Shown: in pieces, positions 16,547-25,091 of the stretch
Layout of the letters: each line of letters starts with the position of its first letter
Position numbering within the stretch: position 1 is the stretch's first letter
NCBI RefSeq assembly: GCF_029360765.1
Contig: NZ_JARKNA010000020.1
Span: forward strand, 1 to 64,000
Reading direction: 5' to 3'
DNA: 64,000 nucleotides
Source: Terrimonas pollutisoli
GTDB taxonomy: Bacteria; Bacteroidota; Bacteroidia; Chitinophagales; Chitinophagaceae
Notes under the pieces: generated by a model
Database searches by the model: none
The model's input: the letters and a program-made list of their open reading frames with translations, nothing else
What the model was told of the DNA's origin: nothing
Position numbers and translations under genes: made by a program

Positions 16547-17863
16547 ATGAACATGGATAACCAAAACAATAGCCGGAGAGAGTTTGTGAAGCAATCTTCA
16601 CTGATTGCCGGCGGATTGCTTGCCGCTCCTTTATTCAGTAAAGCCAATTTTTTTTCGGGCTCTGATGATGTTATCAAGATTGCATTAATTGGTTGCGGCG
16701 GTCGTGGCACAGGCGCTGCCATGCAAGCCTTGCTATCGAAACAAAATGTAAAATTGGTGGCGATGGCGGATGCCTTTAGCGACAGGCTGGAAGGATGCTT
16801 AAAAACCATACAAAACGAAGACGCTTCGCTTAAAGACAAAATTGACGTGCCTGCCGAAAGGAAATTTGTTGGCTTCGACGCTTACTTAAAAGCTATTCCG
16901 CTTGCTGATGTGGTAATATTGACAACACCTCCCGGTTTCCGGCCAATTCATTTTGAAGAAGCGATCAAACAAAACAAACATGTGTTTATGGAGAAACCTG
17001 TAGCTACTGATCCTGCAGGTATAAAAAAAGTGTTGGATGCCGCTGAAATAGCAAAACAGAAAAAATTGAATGTGGTGGTGGGATTACAACGCCGTTACCA
17101 GAATTCTTACCGTGAATTATACAAACGAAAAAACCTGATTGGCGATATTACTTCTGCACAGGTTTGGTGGAATAATGATGGGGTGTGGGTAAAGAAACGT
17201 CAGTATGGTCAAACGGAAATGGAATATCAAATGCGCAACTGGTATTACTTCAACTGGCTTTGCGGTGATCATATTACTGAGCAACATATTCATAATATCG
17301 ATGTGATGAACTGGTTCAAAGGCGCCTACCCTGTAAAAGCGCAAGGCATGGGCGGTCGCCAGGTAAGAAAAGGAAAAGACCATGGTGAGATTTTTGATCA
17401 TCACTATGTTGAGTTTGTATATGCTGATGGTTCCATACTAAATAGTCAATGCCGTCATATTCCCGGTACCGCCAGTCGTGTGGATGAAATGTTGATCGGT
17501 ACAAAAGGTGTGATACATGGTGACGCCGCTGTAATCAAAGATCCAAAAGGGAAAGAGTTATTCCGTTTTGATAAAAAAGGAGAAAACAATCCATATCAAA
17601 ACGAGCATGATGAGTTGTTTGCTGCTATTGCAAAAGGTGAATACAAATTTGCTGATGCAGAAAACGGGGCAAAGAGTACCATGACTTCTATTATGGGAAG
17701 AATGGCTACCTACAGCGGCCAGATAATTGAATGGGATAAAGCAATCAATTCCGGTATTGATATTATGCCGAAGAAATTCGACTGGAATGCATTGCCCCCG
17801 GTACTTCCCGACGATGATGGATATTATCCAGTGGCAGTTCCCGGTAAGACGAAATATTTTTAG
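16547..17863 (+). CDS. Gfo/Idh/MocA family oxidoreductase with Tat-type leader
   Basis: A 438-residue NAD(P)-dependent dehydrogenase. The leader RREFVKQSSLIAGGLLAAP indicates Tat export. The Rossmann motif is IALIGCGGRGTGAAMQ, and the conserved EKP occurs in HVFMEKPVATDP. The substrate is probably a sugar or cyclitol, which sequence does not specify. It is co-directional and closely spaced with the FGE-like gene. Its TAG stop is the first triplet of a repeat (17861). Confidence 0.88.
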   Translation: MNMDNQNNSRREFVKQSSLIAGGLLAAPLFSKANFFSGSDDVIKIALIGCGGRGTGAAMQALLSKQNVKLVAMADAFSDRLEGCLKTIQNEDASLKDKIDVPAERKFVGFDAYLKAIPLADVVILTTPPGFRPIHFEEAIKQNKHVFMEKPVATDPAGIKKVLDAAEIAKQKKLNVVVGLQRRYQNSYRELYKRKNLIGDITSAQVWWNNDGVWVKKRQYGQTEMEYQMRNWYYFNWLCGDHITEQHIHNIDVMNWFKGAYPVKAQGMGGRQVRKGKDHGEIFDHHYVEFVYADGSILNSQCRHIPGTASRVDEMLIGTKGVIHGDAAVIKDPKGKELFRFDKKGENNPYQNEHDELFAAIAKGEYKFADAENGAKSTMTSIMGRMATYSGQIIEWDKAINSGIDIMPKKFDWNALPPVLPDDDGYYPVAVPGKTKYF

Positions 17864-17992
17864 TCTGAACCATGATTTATAGGATTATCTGATTGGGAAG
17901 ATTTAACCTTAAATAAAAGAAGCTTTCGGTTTGTACGAAAGCTTCTTTATTTCTAATAAATCTTTAAATCTTAAAAATCCTGGTTCAGACTA
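17861..17992. repeat. large imperfect palindrome joining two convergent genes
   Basis: The two arms both begin TAGTCTGAACCA and continue with GATTT-rich sequence to a shared inner stem. The left arm is 68 bases and the right 57. The TAG at each outer edge is the stop codon of the flanking gene (Gfo/Idh on plus, superoxide dismutase on minus). Related copies occur near 46395 and 48246. Confidence 0.7.
17916..17948. terminator. bidirectional terminator, perfect 13-bp stem
   Basis: AAAGAAGCTTTCG and CGAAAGCTTCTTT pair perfectly around the loop GTTTGTA, with A/T tracts on both sides. It serves the convergent oxidoreductase and superoxide dismutase genes. Confidence 0.9.
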
Positions 17993-18592
17993 TTTGGCCT
18001 TATTGTAATGCTCCGCCACTTTATCCCAGTTGATTACATTCCAGATAGCTTTCAAATAATCAGGACGTTTGTTTTGATACTTCAGGTAGTAGGCATGTTC
18101 CCATACATCAATACCAAGGATTGGCGTTCCTTTTACTTCGGCTACATCCATCAGCGGATTATCCTGGTTAGGCGTTGAGGTTACTTCCAGTTTACCATCT
18201 TTTACGATCAGCCATGCCCAACCTGATCCAAACCGGGTAACACCTGCTGTATTTACTTTTTCCTGTAATGCTTCTAATGAACCAAATGTTGCATTGATAT
18301 CATCTGCCAATTTTCCGGAAGGTTTGGCTGGTGTTGCTGAAAGCAGTTCCCAGAAAAAACTGTGGTTCCAATGACCGCCGCCATTGTTGCGAACAGCAGG
18401 AGAAATTTTTCCTGCATTGGCTATCAGTTCCCCGATCGATTTATTTTCATGCTCCGTCCCGGCAATTGCTTTATTAAGATTGTCAACATAAGCCTGGTGA
18501 TGTTTTCCATGATGAATCTCCATCGTCTGTTTGTCGATATGCGGTTCCAATGCATCGGGTGCATAAGGAAGCGCAGGTAGTGTAAATGCCAT
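17990..18592 (-). CDS. sodA: superoxide dismutase (Fe/Mn family)
   Basis: Dismutates superoxide in the cytoplasm. The 200-residue protein has the metal ligand His27 (EIHHGKHHQAYV), the second His in GGGHWNHSFFW, and the signature DVWEHAYYLKYQNKRPDYL with the last Asp and His ligands. The GGHWNHSFFW context and the NQDNPLM segment are more typical of Mn-type than Fe-type enzymes, but many Bacteroidota enzymes accept either metal. The gene symbol is therefore tentative. Confidence 0.93.
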   Translation of the reverse strand: MAFTLPALPYAPDALEPHIDKQTMEIHHGKHHQAYVDNLNKAIAGTEHENKSIGELIANAGKISPAVRNNGGGHWNHSFFWELLSATPAKPSGKLADDINATFGSLEALQEKVNTAGVTRFGSGWAWLIVKDGKLEVTSTPNQDNPLMDVAEVKGTPILGIDVWEHAYYLKYQNKRPDYLKAIWNVINWDKVAEHYNKAK

Positions 18593-18642
18593 AACTATTG
18601 ATTTAGGGTTGTAAAAAATTGCTATGTGTTTGAAACGGATAA

Positions 18643-18650
18643 CAAATTTA
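18643..18650 (-). promoter_or_regulatory. -7 element (TAAATTTG) of the superoxide dismutase gene
   Basis: On the minus strand TAAATTTG matches TAnnTTTG. A TTG occurs 23 bases further upstream. The leader would be about 45 bases. Confidence 0.5.
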
Positions 18651-18845
18651 TTGCCTTACTGTTGACTCAGCGTCAATAATCTTGAATAGCCGTAAATTTT
18701 TCCAGGTTGCGTTTTTTTGCGGGGTAAATCGCAAGTTCTGAAAGATTTCACCAATTTTTCCTGATAATCCGGGCAATTCGAAGCCGCTTTTTGCCTAATT
18801 TTCATGTCTGCTATTAAATCAACTGCACACTTAAAACTAATTCAA

Positions 18846-21800
18846 ATGAGAAGATTACTCCATCTGCTCTGTTGGCTACTCATTTTTCCCATCTGTGTTT
18901 TTAGCCAATCCAGACAAATTACCGGCGTGATAAAGGACAATAAGCAGCAAAATGTTCCTTTCGCTACCATCACACAAAAAGGAACTACAGCATCCGCTGT
19001 GGCTGATGAGAAAGGCCAGTTTACAATCAATGTTACTGGGGACAACGTTACCCTGGTTGTTTCATCAAGTGGCTTTGCGCAAAAAGAAATTGCTTTAGGG
19101 TCGGGCAGTTTTTACGAAGTACAGCTTGAGGAAACAGGAAGTTTATCCGAAGTAGTGGTGACTGCCCTGGGTATATCAAAAGAAAAGAAGGCATTAGGAT
19201 ACGCCACCCAGGAAGTAAAATCATCCGATTTAAATATAAACCGTCAACCCAATCTTGTCAATGCACTGCAGGGTAAGGTAGCCGGTGCGACCATTTCAAG
19301 CGTAGGTGGAGGTCCCGGACAAGGTGCTACAATAAGAATCAGGGGCATTAACTCTATTGATGTAACACAGACAAATGATCCTTTGTTTGTAATCGATGGT
19401 ATTATATTGGACAATAGTACATCTACTGCAGGTTCCGGTTCTGGTTATAATGTAAGATCTGTCGGTAACCGGGCATCAGACATTAACCCGGAAGATATTG
19501 AAACCATCAATATCCTGAAAGGAGGTGCCGCTACAGCCTTATATGGACTAAGGGGGTCAAATGGTGTAGTGGTGATCACTACAAAGAAAGGAAAGGGCGA
19601 TGGTATAAGAGTGAATTTAACCAGCACTTATGGCTTTGACGAAATCAATAAGACGCCGGAAATACAACAGATCTATACTGCCGGTATTTTGGGAGTTTAT
19701 ACACCGATAGGCTTAGGACCAGCCTGGGGGCCTACTATTGAAGAGGCGAAAGCAGGTACCGGCCCTGGAAATGTGGCTCCTGATCCTATACACCCGGACA
19801 AACTCTTTAATAATTATAAGAATGCTTTTAATACAGGCAAGCAGTTTCGTAATTCGATCAACATGACCGGGGGTGGCGAAGTCATCAAATTCTTTTCTTC
19901 CGTTTCCTATTTCGATCAGGAAGGTATGCTTCCCTTTACCGATTATAAAAACATTTCGGGTAGGCTAAATACAGATGTCAAAATAAGTTCGAAGCTTAAG
20001 GCGTCTTTGAATATGAATTACACGAACTCGGGTGGTTATCGATATGATGCAGATCGCTTCGGTGAAAGTCTTACTTATTTTTCAGGAAGATGGGATGTAA
20101 GAGATTATCGTAATCCCGATGGAACCCAGTTGTGGCGCGGTACGAATAATCCTATTTACGGAGCTGCAACCAACAGGCTTAAAGACAAAGTAAATCGTTT
20201 TGTGGGTGGTATTTCATTAGGATATGACCCCTTCAAATGGTTAAATTTCAGCTATAGGATAGGCAGTGACATTTATACAGATAATCGGTTTCGTACAGCT
20301 CCTGGTCCTATGGGCATTCCGGGTGAAAGACTTTATGATAATGCTGATGGTTTTGTGGGAGAATACAACACCAATTACCGGGCTATCAACTCAACTTTAC
20401 TGGCAACGCTTACTTCCAAATTTGGAGAAGACTTTTCCGGCACCTTGCGCATGGGACATGAATTACTGGACAGAAAAACGACCTACAGGGGAGTACTGGG
20501 ATCAAAATTGGGCATGTATAATTGGTTCAATCTAAGAAATGCGGCGGTGCTGACGGCTGAAGACAATGCAAGCCAATACAGGTTGATGGGACTTTTTGCA
20601 GAAGCAACATTGGCTTATAAAGATTTTCTTTATTTATCCGTTACTGGCAGAAATGATATCACGTCTTCTCTTCGTAAACCAAACAATTCCTTCTTTTATC
20701 CTTCTGTCAGCTTGAGCTATTTATTTTCTCAGAATCTTCAGTTACCAGATTTTATCAGTTATGGTAAAGTGAGGTTTTCTTATGCTAAGATTGGTAAAGA
20801 CGCATTGCCTTACAGTACATCAACCGGCTATTCGGCTTACACTCTTCTTCCTGCAGGTATTACCGGTTTTACGAGGGGAGCTAATTTAGGTGATCCGGAT
20901 CTTCGTCCTGAGTTTACAAACACCTTTGAGGGTGGTCTTGAAATGAACTTCCTTAAAAACAGGCTTGGCTTTGACTTGACCTACTATCATTCTGTAAGTG
21001 AGGACCAGATCATTAACGTGAATGTAAGTTCCGCCACCGGTTATGTACGTGCTGCAGTAAACTCTGGTAGTATGCGCAACAAAGGAATAGAATTGATCCT
21101 TCGTGGTACACCAGTTCGCAATACTAATTTCTCCTGGGATGTTAATCTGAATTTTTCAGCCAACCGTAATAAAATACTTAGTATAAGAGAAGGCTTAACA
21201 GAAATTTCCTATGGCGGATCAAGCGGAGGATATCTTAACTCACCTGTAACCATGAAGCTTATCCCCGGAGAAGCCTATGGAAATATTTATGGTACACATT
21301 ACAAGCGTTATTATGGCAATGATAAAGAAGACCCGGTAAGGACAGATAAATCAAGACCAATGATCATTGGTGCAAATGGCTTCCCTGTTCTGGCACCAGT
21401 GTCAAGTCAGAAACTATTGGGTAATTCACAACCAGATTGGGTAGGTGGGATTTCCAATACGCTTACTTACAAAAATCTGTCGCTTTCAATGTTGGTGGAT
21501 GCCCGTTGGGGAATGGAAAGATTCAACCGTCTTGAAAATTTCAATGCAGCATTCGGTATAGCTGACTACACGGCTGATCGGAGATCCTATAGAGTGTTTG
21601 AAGGAGTATTGGCTGACGGTACACCCAATACGAAACAAGTATGGCTTGACCAGGGGATAGGTCCTGATGGAGTAAACTACGGTGAAGGTTACTATCGTAC
21701 TAATTACCGCGCCATATCCGAGCCTTTTGTCCAGGATGCATCATGGATTCGTTTGCGCTCAGCCAGTCTTGGGTATTCATTACCAAAAAAATGGTTACCA

Positions 21801-21983
21801 AAGTCTGTTATTAAAAATGCATCGTTGACAGTTACAGGAAACAATTTAATCCTGATTACAGATTACTATGGGTTGGATCCTGAAAGTATCTCAGCAGACA
21901 GTGGAAGTAATGTAGATGGATCTTCAGGATTTACTTATCCTGCTGCGAGAACAATATTATTCACCCTTAATGTAGGATTCTAA
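18846..21983 (+). CDS. SusC/RagA family TonB-dependent outer membrane transporter
   Basis: A large outer-membrane transporter (1045 residues from ATG 18846; a longer start at 18804 adds 14 non-signal residues). Order of parts: signal peptide (LLHLLCWLLIFPICVFSQ), carboxypeptidase-D-like regulatory domain (ITGVIKDNKQQNVPFATI, about residues 25-100), SusC linker (SEVVVTALGISKEKKALGYA), plug domain (IRIRGINSIDVTQTNDPLFV and INILKGGAATALYGLRG), then the 22-strand barrel ending FTLNVGF. It works with the SusD-like lipoprotein 11 bases downstream to import a glycan, peptide or other ligand. No CAZyme or peptidase gene lies next to it, so the substrate is unknown. Confidence 0.94.
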   Translation: MRRLLHLLCWLLIFPICVFSQSRQITGVIKDNKQQNVPFATITQKGTTASAVADEKGQFTINVTGDNVTLVVSSSGFAQKEIALGSGSFYEVQLEETGSLSEVVVTALGISKEKKALGYATQEVKSSDLNINRQPNLVNALQGKVAGATISSVGGGPGQGATIRIRGINSIDVTQTNDPLFVIDGIILDNSTSTAGSGSGYNVRSVGNRASDINPEDIETINILKGGAATALYGLRGSNGVVVITTKKGKGDGIRVNLTSTYGFDEINKTPEIQQIYTAGILGVYTPIGLGPAWGPTIEEAKAGTGPGNVAPDPIHPDKLFNNYKNAFNTGKQFRNSINMTGGGEVIKFFSSVSYFDQEGMLPFTDYKNISGRLNTDVKISSKLKASLNMNYTNSGGYRYDADRFGESLTYFSGRWDVRDYRNPDGTQLWRGTNNPIYGAATNRLKDKVNRFVGGISLGYDPFKWLNFSYRIGSDIYTDNRFRTAPGPMGIPGERLYDNADGFVGEYNTNYRAINSTLLATLTSKFGEDFSGTLRMGHELLDRKTTYRGVLGSKLGMYNWFNLRNAAVLTAEDNASQYRLMGLFAEATLAYKDFLYLSVTGRNDITSSLRKPNNSFFYPSVSLSYLFSQNLQLPDFISYGKVRFSYAKIGKDALPYSTSTGYSAYTLLPAGITGFTRGANLGDPDLRPEFTNTFEGGLEMNFLKNRLGFDLTYYHSVSEDQIINVNVSSATGYVRAAVNSGSMRNKGIELILRGTPVRNTNFSWDVNLNFSANRNKILSIREGLTEISYGGSSGGYLNSPVTMKLIPGEAYGNIYGTHYKRYYGNDKEDPVRTDKSRPMIIGANGFPVLAPVSSQKLLGNSQPDWVGGISNTLTYKNLSLSMLVDARWGMERFNRLENFNAAFGIADYTADRRSYRVFEGVLADGTPNTKQVWLDQGIGPDGVNYGEGYYRTNYRAISEPFVQDASWIRLRSASLGYSLPKKWLPKSVIKNASLTVTGNNLILITDYYGLDPESISADSGSNVDGSSGFTYPAARTILFTLNVGF

Positions 21984-21994
21984 AAAAAATATTT

Positions 21995-23410
21995 ATGAAT
22001 AAGAAATATATAATTCCAATTTTATTTCTTTCTGTTGGAACGATCTTTCTACAGAGCTGCAGTAAAGATTATTTCGATCTGAATGAAAATCCAAACCAGG
22101 TTGCTGAGCCCACCTTAGGCACACTGTTGACTACGGCAACTCATAAAACGGGCATCAACAGTTACAATGTCAGCAGTATTACTTCGACATATGTACAATA
22201 CCTTGCCAACCCTTCTGCCAGCGCATCACCAGACATATACCAGATAGTAGACTATACGGGCACCTGGGATGCCCTGTATTTTTCAATGGCTGATATCTCT
22301 GATTTAAAAAAGCTGGCTGTTGAAAAAGGTTCAAGTGAATACGTTGGAGCAGCTGATGTAATGCTGGCCTATCACCTTAATTTGGTTACCGATCTATGGG
22401 GTGATGCACCTTTTTCTGATGCATTTAAAAAAGAGGTACTTACTCCTGCGTATGATTCACAGGAAGACTTATATGCAACGGCAATGGGCTTATTGGATGA
22501 AGCGATCACTGAGCTGGAAAAAACAGATGCAACAATTAAATTGGCTGCAACAAGTGATCTGATCCATGGAGGAAATAGAGAAAAATGGCGGAAAACAGCA
22601 AATGCATTAAAAGCCCGGATGCTAATCAAATTGAGCAAGCAAAGCAGTTATAATCCTGCGTCGGTGTTGGCAGCTGTTGACAGTGCCTTTAAGTCAAATG
22701 CCGATGATGCAGGCATGGCTTCTTTCCAGTTAAGAAACAACTGGTCGCAGGTAGCGAGGAATAATGCGAGCCTCACACTAGGCGGCTGGCTTTCCGAGCA
22801 ACTAATTGATCATTTAAATGGCGTGACTTATGGTGTTTTCGATCCCCGCATCAGGAAGATCACTGATCCTACTGTCAACAATGTTTTTATCGGTACTATA
22901 AACGGAGCTGGCAACAGGCCCCCGGGAAATAATACAGTTAAAGATGAATGTTATGTAGCGGTAAGCTCTCCATGGACAAGCGAGACAGCTCCCTTACTTA
23001 TTATGACTTATGCCGAACTTAAGTTTATAGAAGCAGAAGCAGCATTGGCTACTAATCCCGACCGGGCATATGCCGCATACCTCGCAGGTATCAATGCTAA
23101 TATGGATAAACTACAAGTGCCTGCCGGTGCAGAAAGAACTGACTACATTACTGCAGCATCTGTTGGTGCGGCTGCTCTCACGAAAGAACTCATCTTCAAA
23201 GAAAAGTATATAGCGACTTATTTAAATCCGGAAGCATGGAACGATGCCCGCCGCCATGATTATGCATACAAAGATTTTACATTACCTCAAAATGCTGTTT
23301 TGACTACATTTATTAGAAGGCTGGAGTATCCAACAGGTGAAAGAAGCAAGAACGGAAAAAATGTTCCATCAGTAGGTTCCTTGGCTGATAAACTTTGGTG
23401 GGATCAATAA
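21995..23410 (+). CDS. SusD/RagB family nutrient-binding outer membrane lipoprotein
   Basis: A 471-residue surface lipoprotein: signal peptide with lipobox LQSC (lipidated Cys near residue 22), then DYFDLNENPNQ, the typical opening of the SusD-like_2 branch. The helical TPR-like core and C-terminal segment YEPTGERSKNG-like (EYPTGERSKNG) follow. It is the binding lid for the SusC partner directly upstream. The closest known branch often binds peptides or unusual glycans, but that is weak evidence. Confidence 0.92.
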   Translation: MNKKYIIPILFLSVGTIFLQSCSKDYFDLNENPNQVAEPTLGTLLTTATHKTGINSYNVSSITSTYVQYLANPSASASPDIYQIVDYTGTWDALYFSMADISDLKKLAVEKGSSEYVGAADVMLAYHLNLVTDLWGDAPFSDAFKKEVLTPAYDSQEDLYATAMGLLDEAITELEKTDATIKLAATSDLIHGGNREKWRKTANALKARMLIKLSKQSSYNPASVLAAVDSAFKSNADDAGMASFQLRNNWSQVARNNASLTLGGWLSEQLIDHLNGVTYGVFDPRIRKITDPTVNNVFIGTINGAGNRPPGNNTVKDECYVAVSSPWTSETAPLLIMTYAELKFIEAEAALATNPDRAYAAYLAGINANMDKLQVPAGAERTDYITAASVGAAALTKELIFKEKYIATYLNPEAWNDARRHDYAYKDFTLPQNAVLTTFIRRLEYPTGERSKNGKNVPSVGSLADKLWWDQ

Positions 23411-23433
23411 AAAATTATAGTTAGTAAGTTGAT

Positions 23434-23466
23434 AAGGGTCGTAAGAAATTACGGCCCTTATTTTTT
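23434..23466. terminator. bidirectional terminator after the SusCD pair
   Basis: AAGGGTCGTAA and TTACGGCCCTT form an 11-bp stem with one G-U pair and a GAAA tetraloop, followed by TATTTTTT. It overlaps the last codons of the convergent small gene. Confidence 0.85.
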
Positions 23467-23769
23467 CAGCCGGTTGAGCTTCTTTCCCTTTTCAACAAAA
23501 GTCTCTACAATACCTCTTGTTTCTAGGTCGAGTCGTATAGAAATAGTGTACCAGGGTATTGAGCGTTTAAAGTCCGGCATTTTTTTTCGAATGATTGTTA
23601 CTACGTCATCCGTCAACTCTGTAAATGTTTTGCCCTTGCTTCCCTTCAAACTTTGCAGGATAGCAGCTTTGAACGGCTCATAGATGGCGGCATCAAATTG
23701 TCGTTCGGTTCCAGTTTCAGGATGCGTTACAATGATTTTCTTAGCGACCGGTTTTGTTGCTTTTACCAT
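23458..23769 (-). CDS. conserved hypothetical protein, possible winged-helix fold
   Basis: A 103-residue basic protein that I cannot assign to a named family. It has a lysine-rich start (MVKATKPVAKKIIV), a helix-rich middle (FKAAILQSLKGSKGKTFTELTDDVV) and a C-terminal part (WYTISIRLDLETRGIVETF) that looks like the recognition helix and wing of a small winged-helix domain. No signal peptide or membrane segment. It follows tadA on the same strand by 3 bases, so it is probably translated from the same mRNA. A DNA- or RNA-binding role is only inferred. Confidence 0.7.
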   Translation of the reverse strand: MVKATKPVAKKIIVTHPETGTERQFDAAIYEPFKAAILQSLKGSKGKTFTELTDDVVTIIRKKMPDFKRSIPWYTISIRLDLETRGIVETFVEKGKKLNRLKK

Positions 23770-23772
23770 AAG

Positions 23773-24243
23773 CTACCTTTTGGGTTTAAAAAAATCTTTC
23801 ATCAGTTTGGCGCAATCTTCTTTTAGTACGCCTCTTATCAGCTCTGTTTTGGGATGAAAAGGCCAAGCCCCCTCCCAACCTCCCCCTGTGGGGGAGGGGC
23901 TGCCACGCATCATTTTTTTGTAACCATTTTTTTCATCATCGGCGCCATACACGATCTTGCCCAGCTTACTCCAATAAATAGCGCCGGCGCACATCAGGCA
24001 GGGCTCTACAGTTACGTACAAAGTTGCGTCGGGCAAATACTTGCTGCCTAGTGAATTAAATGCGGAAGTAAGGGCAATCATTTCCGCATGTGCAGTAGGA
24101 TCATTTAATTTTTCTGTCATATTTCGACCCCTTGCGATCACTTTTTCATTTACTACCACCACGGCACCAATCGGAATTTCATCCTCTTCAAAAGCCAGCC
24201 GGGCTTCCTTCAGCGCCAGCATCATAAAATATTCATGTGTCAT
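23773..24243 (-). CDS. tadA: nucleoside deaminase, probable tRNA adenosine(34) deaminase TadA
   Basis: A 156-residue zinc deaminase. The catalytic motifs are TAHAEMIAL (His ligand and proton-shuttle Glu) and PCLMCAGA (two Cys ligands). TadA makes inosine at position 34 of tRNA-Arg. Near residues 114-127 it has a Gly/Pro/Trp-rich insert (GSPSPTGGGWEGAWPF) not expected in the family. The DNA encoding it is a palindromic repeat (see 23864-23903). The remainder (HPKTELIRGVLKEDCAKLMKDFF) is normal, so the insert lies in a surface loop before the last helices and probably leaves activity intact. Confidence 0.9.
   Translation of the reverse strand: MTHEYFMMLALKEARLAFEEDEIPIGAVVVVNEKVIARGRNMTEKLNDPTAHAEMIALTSAFNSLGSKYLPDATLYVTVEPCLMCAGAIYWSKLGKIVYGADDEKNGYKKMMRGSPSPTGGGWEGAWPFHPKTELIRGVLKEDCAKLMKDFFKPKR
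23864..23903 (-). repeat. palindromic repeat inside tadA
   Basis: CCCCTCCCCC and GGGGGAGG-type arms flank the centre ACA, followed by GTTGGGAGGGGGCTT. It belongs to the CCCCTnnAGGGG-like family found repeatedly between genes in this window, but here it is read in frame as about 14 extra residues. Confidence 0.8.
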
Positions 24244-24451
24244 ATAAAAAAGGATGAACCATACAATTTTCGGGGTAAATCAATAAGGTTCGCTGTTGAA
24301 ACTTTTAGCAAATACCAGTTGAATTTCTTCAATAAGGAACCAATAGCAACGTGAAATTACAAAATGCCCGTGCAACAATTTTTTTGGAGCGTGGCATGAT
24401 ATTTTGGTAGATTAGAGAAACCGTTTCTTTTTAACCTTTAAAATAATCGTT

Positions 24452-24679
24452 ATGAATAAATTACTCATTGGTTTTTGCGCAGGGTTACTGACAGGAATTC
24501 TTTTTGCCCCGGCAAAAGGATCAGAAACCCGTGAAACAATTTCAAACAGGGGCAGAGATTTAAAAAATAGATTCAATGACCTTGTTGACTCGATTACGGA
24601 TAAATTCGATTCGATGAAAGAAGATGTTGAAGACTTTGCCCGGCAGGAAACCCGTTCCTATAAGAACGAAATGATTTGA
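24452..24679 (+). CDS. YtxH domain small membrane-associated protein
   Basis: A 75-residue protein with an N-terminal hydrophobic segment (LLIGFCAGLLTGILFAPAKG) followed by an amphipathic helix rich in Lys, Asp and Glu. This is the YtxH pattern (glycine-rich helix, then LFAPxxGxxTR). Such proteins are often stress-related and of unknown biochemical role. Gene has its own terminator. Confidence 0.8.
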   Translation: MNKLLIGFCAGLLTGILFAPAKGSETRETISNRGRDLKNRFNDLVDSITDKFDSMKEDVEDFARQETRSYKNEMI

Positions 24680-24701
24680 GATAACTGCTTTTAAAAAAAT
24701 A

Positions 24702-24735
24702 AAAGCATCTGCGAAGCCGTAGATGCTTTATTATT
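24702..24735 (+). terminator. terminator after the YtxH gene
   Basis: AAAGCATCT and AGATGCTTT, extended by GCG/CGT, form a 12-bp stem with an AAGC loop and a T-rich tail. Confidence 0.85.
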
Positions 24736-25091
24736 TTTCAATAGGTATGAGTACAATAATTGCCTGATTTTTTTCAGGCAATTAATTGCTATCATAGAGA
24801 TAGACGGAACTCACAGTAATATGCATATATGCCTAAAGGTTAAGGATCACTAATATAAAGCAACAATTTTAGGGCCAACTAAAAACGTCTATTATTTCAT
24901 GATCAGTATTTTATTCATGGTACCAGGGCGTCTTTTTTCTTAATTCTCTCAATGAGTGTTTTTTATGCCGGGGTCCAGTGATCAACGACTAAAAATGGAG
25001 ATTTTTTTCGAAGACCTATTTGTCGCCAGCCTGTAGACATTTTTCTACAGAACACTTCTATTTCCTAACTTGACCTGACTAAACCGAATGG
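24736..25091. other. intergenic stretch with a second hairpin
   Basis: Apart from the preceding terminator, the only clear structure is AATTGCCTGA/TCAGGCAATT at 24758-24783 with a six-T loop, which could be a second terminator or a small RNA end. The remaining bases are AT-rich with no coding pattern and no tRNA-like fold that I can see. Confidence 0.5.

Noticed and set aside
15570..17863. Sulfatase-maturation locus from the FGE-like gene
   Set aside because: No sulfatase gene is adjacent and the paired catalytic cysteines are not seen, so a formylglycine-forming role is not supported.
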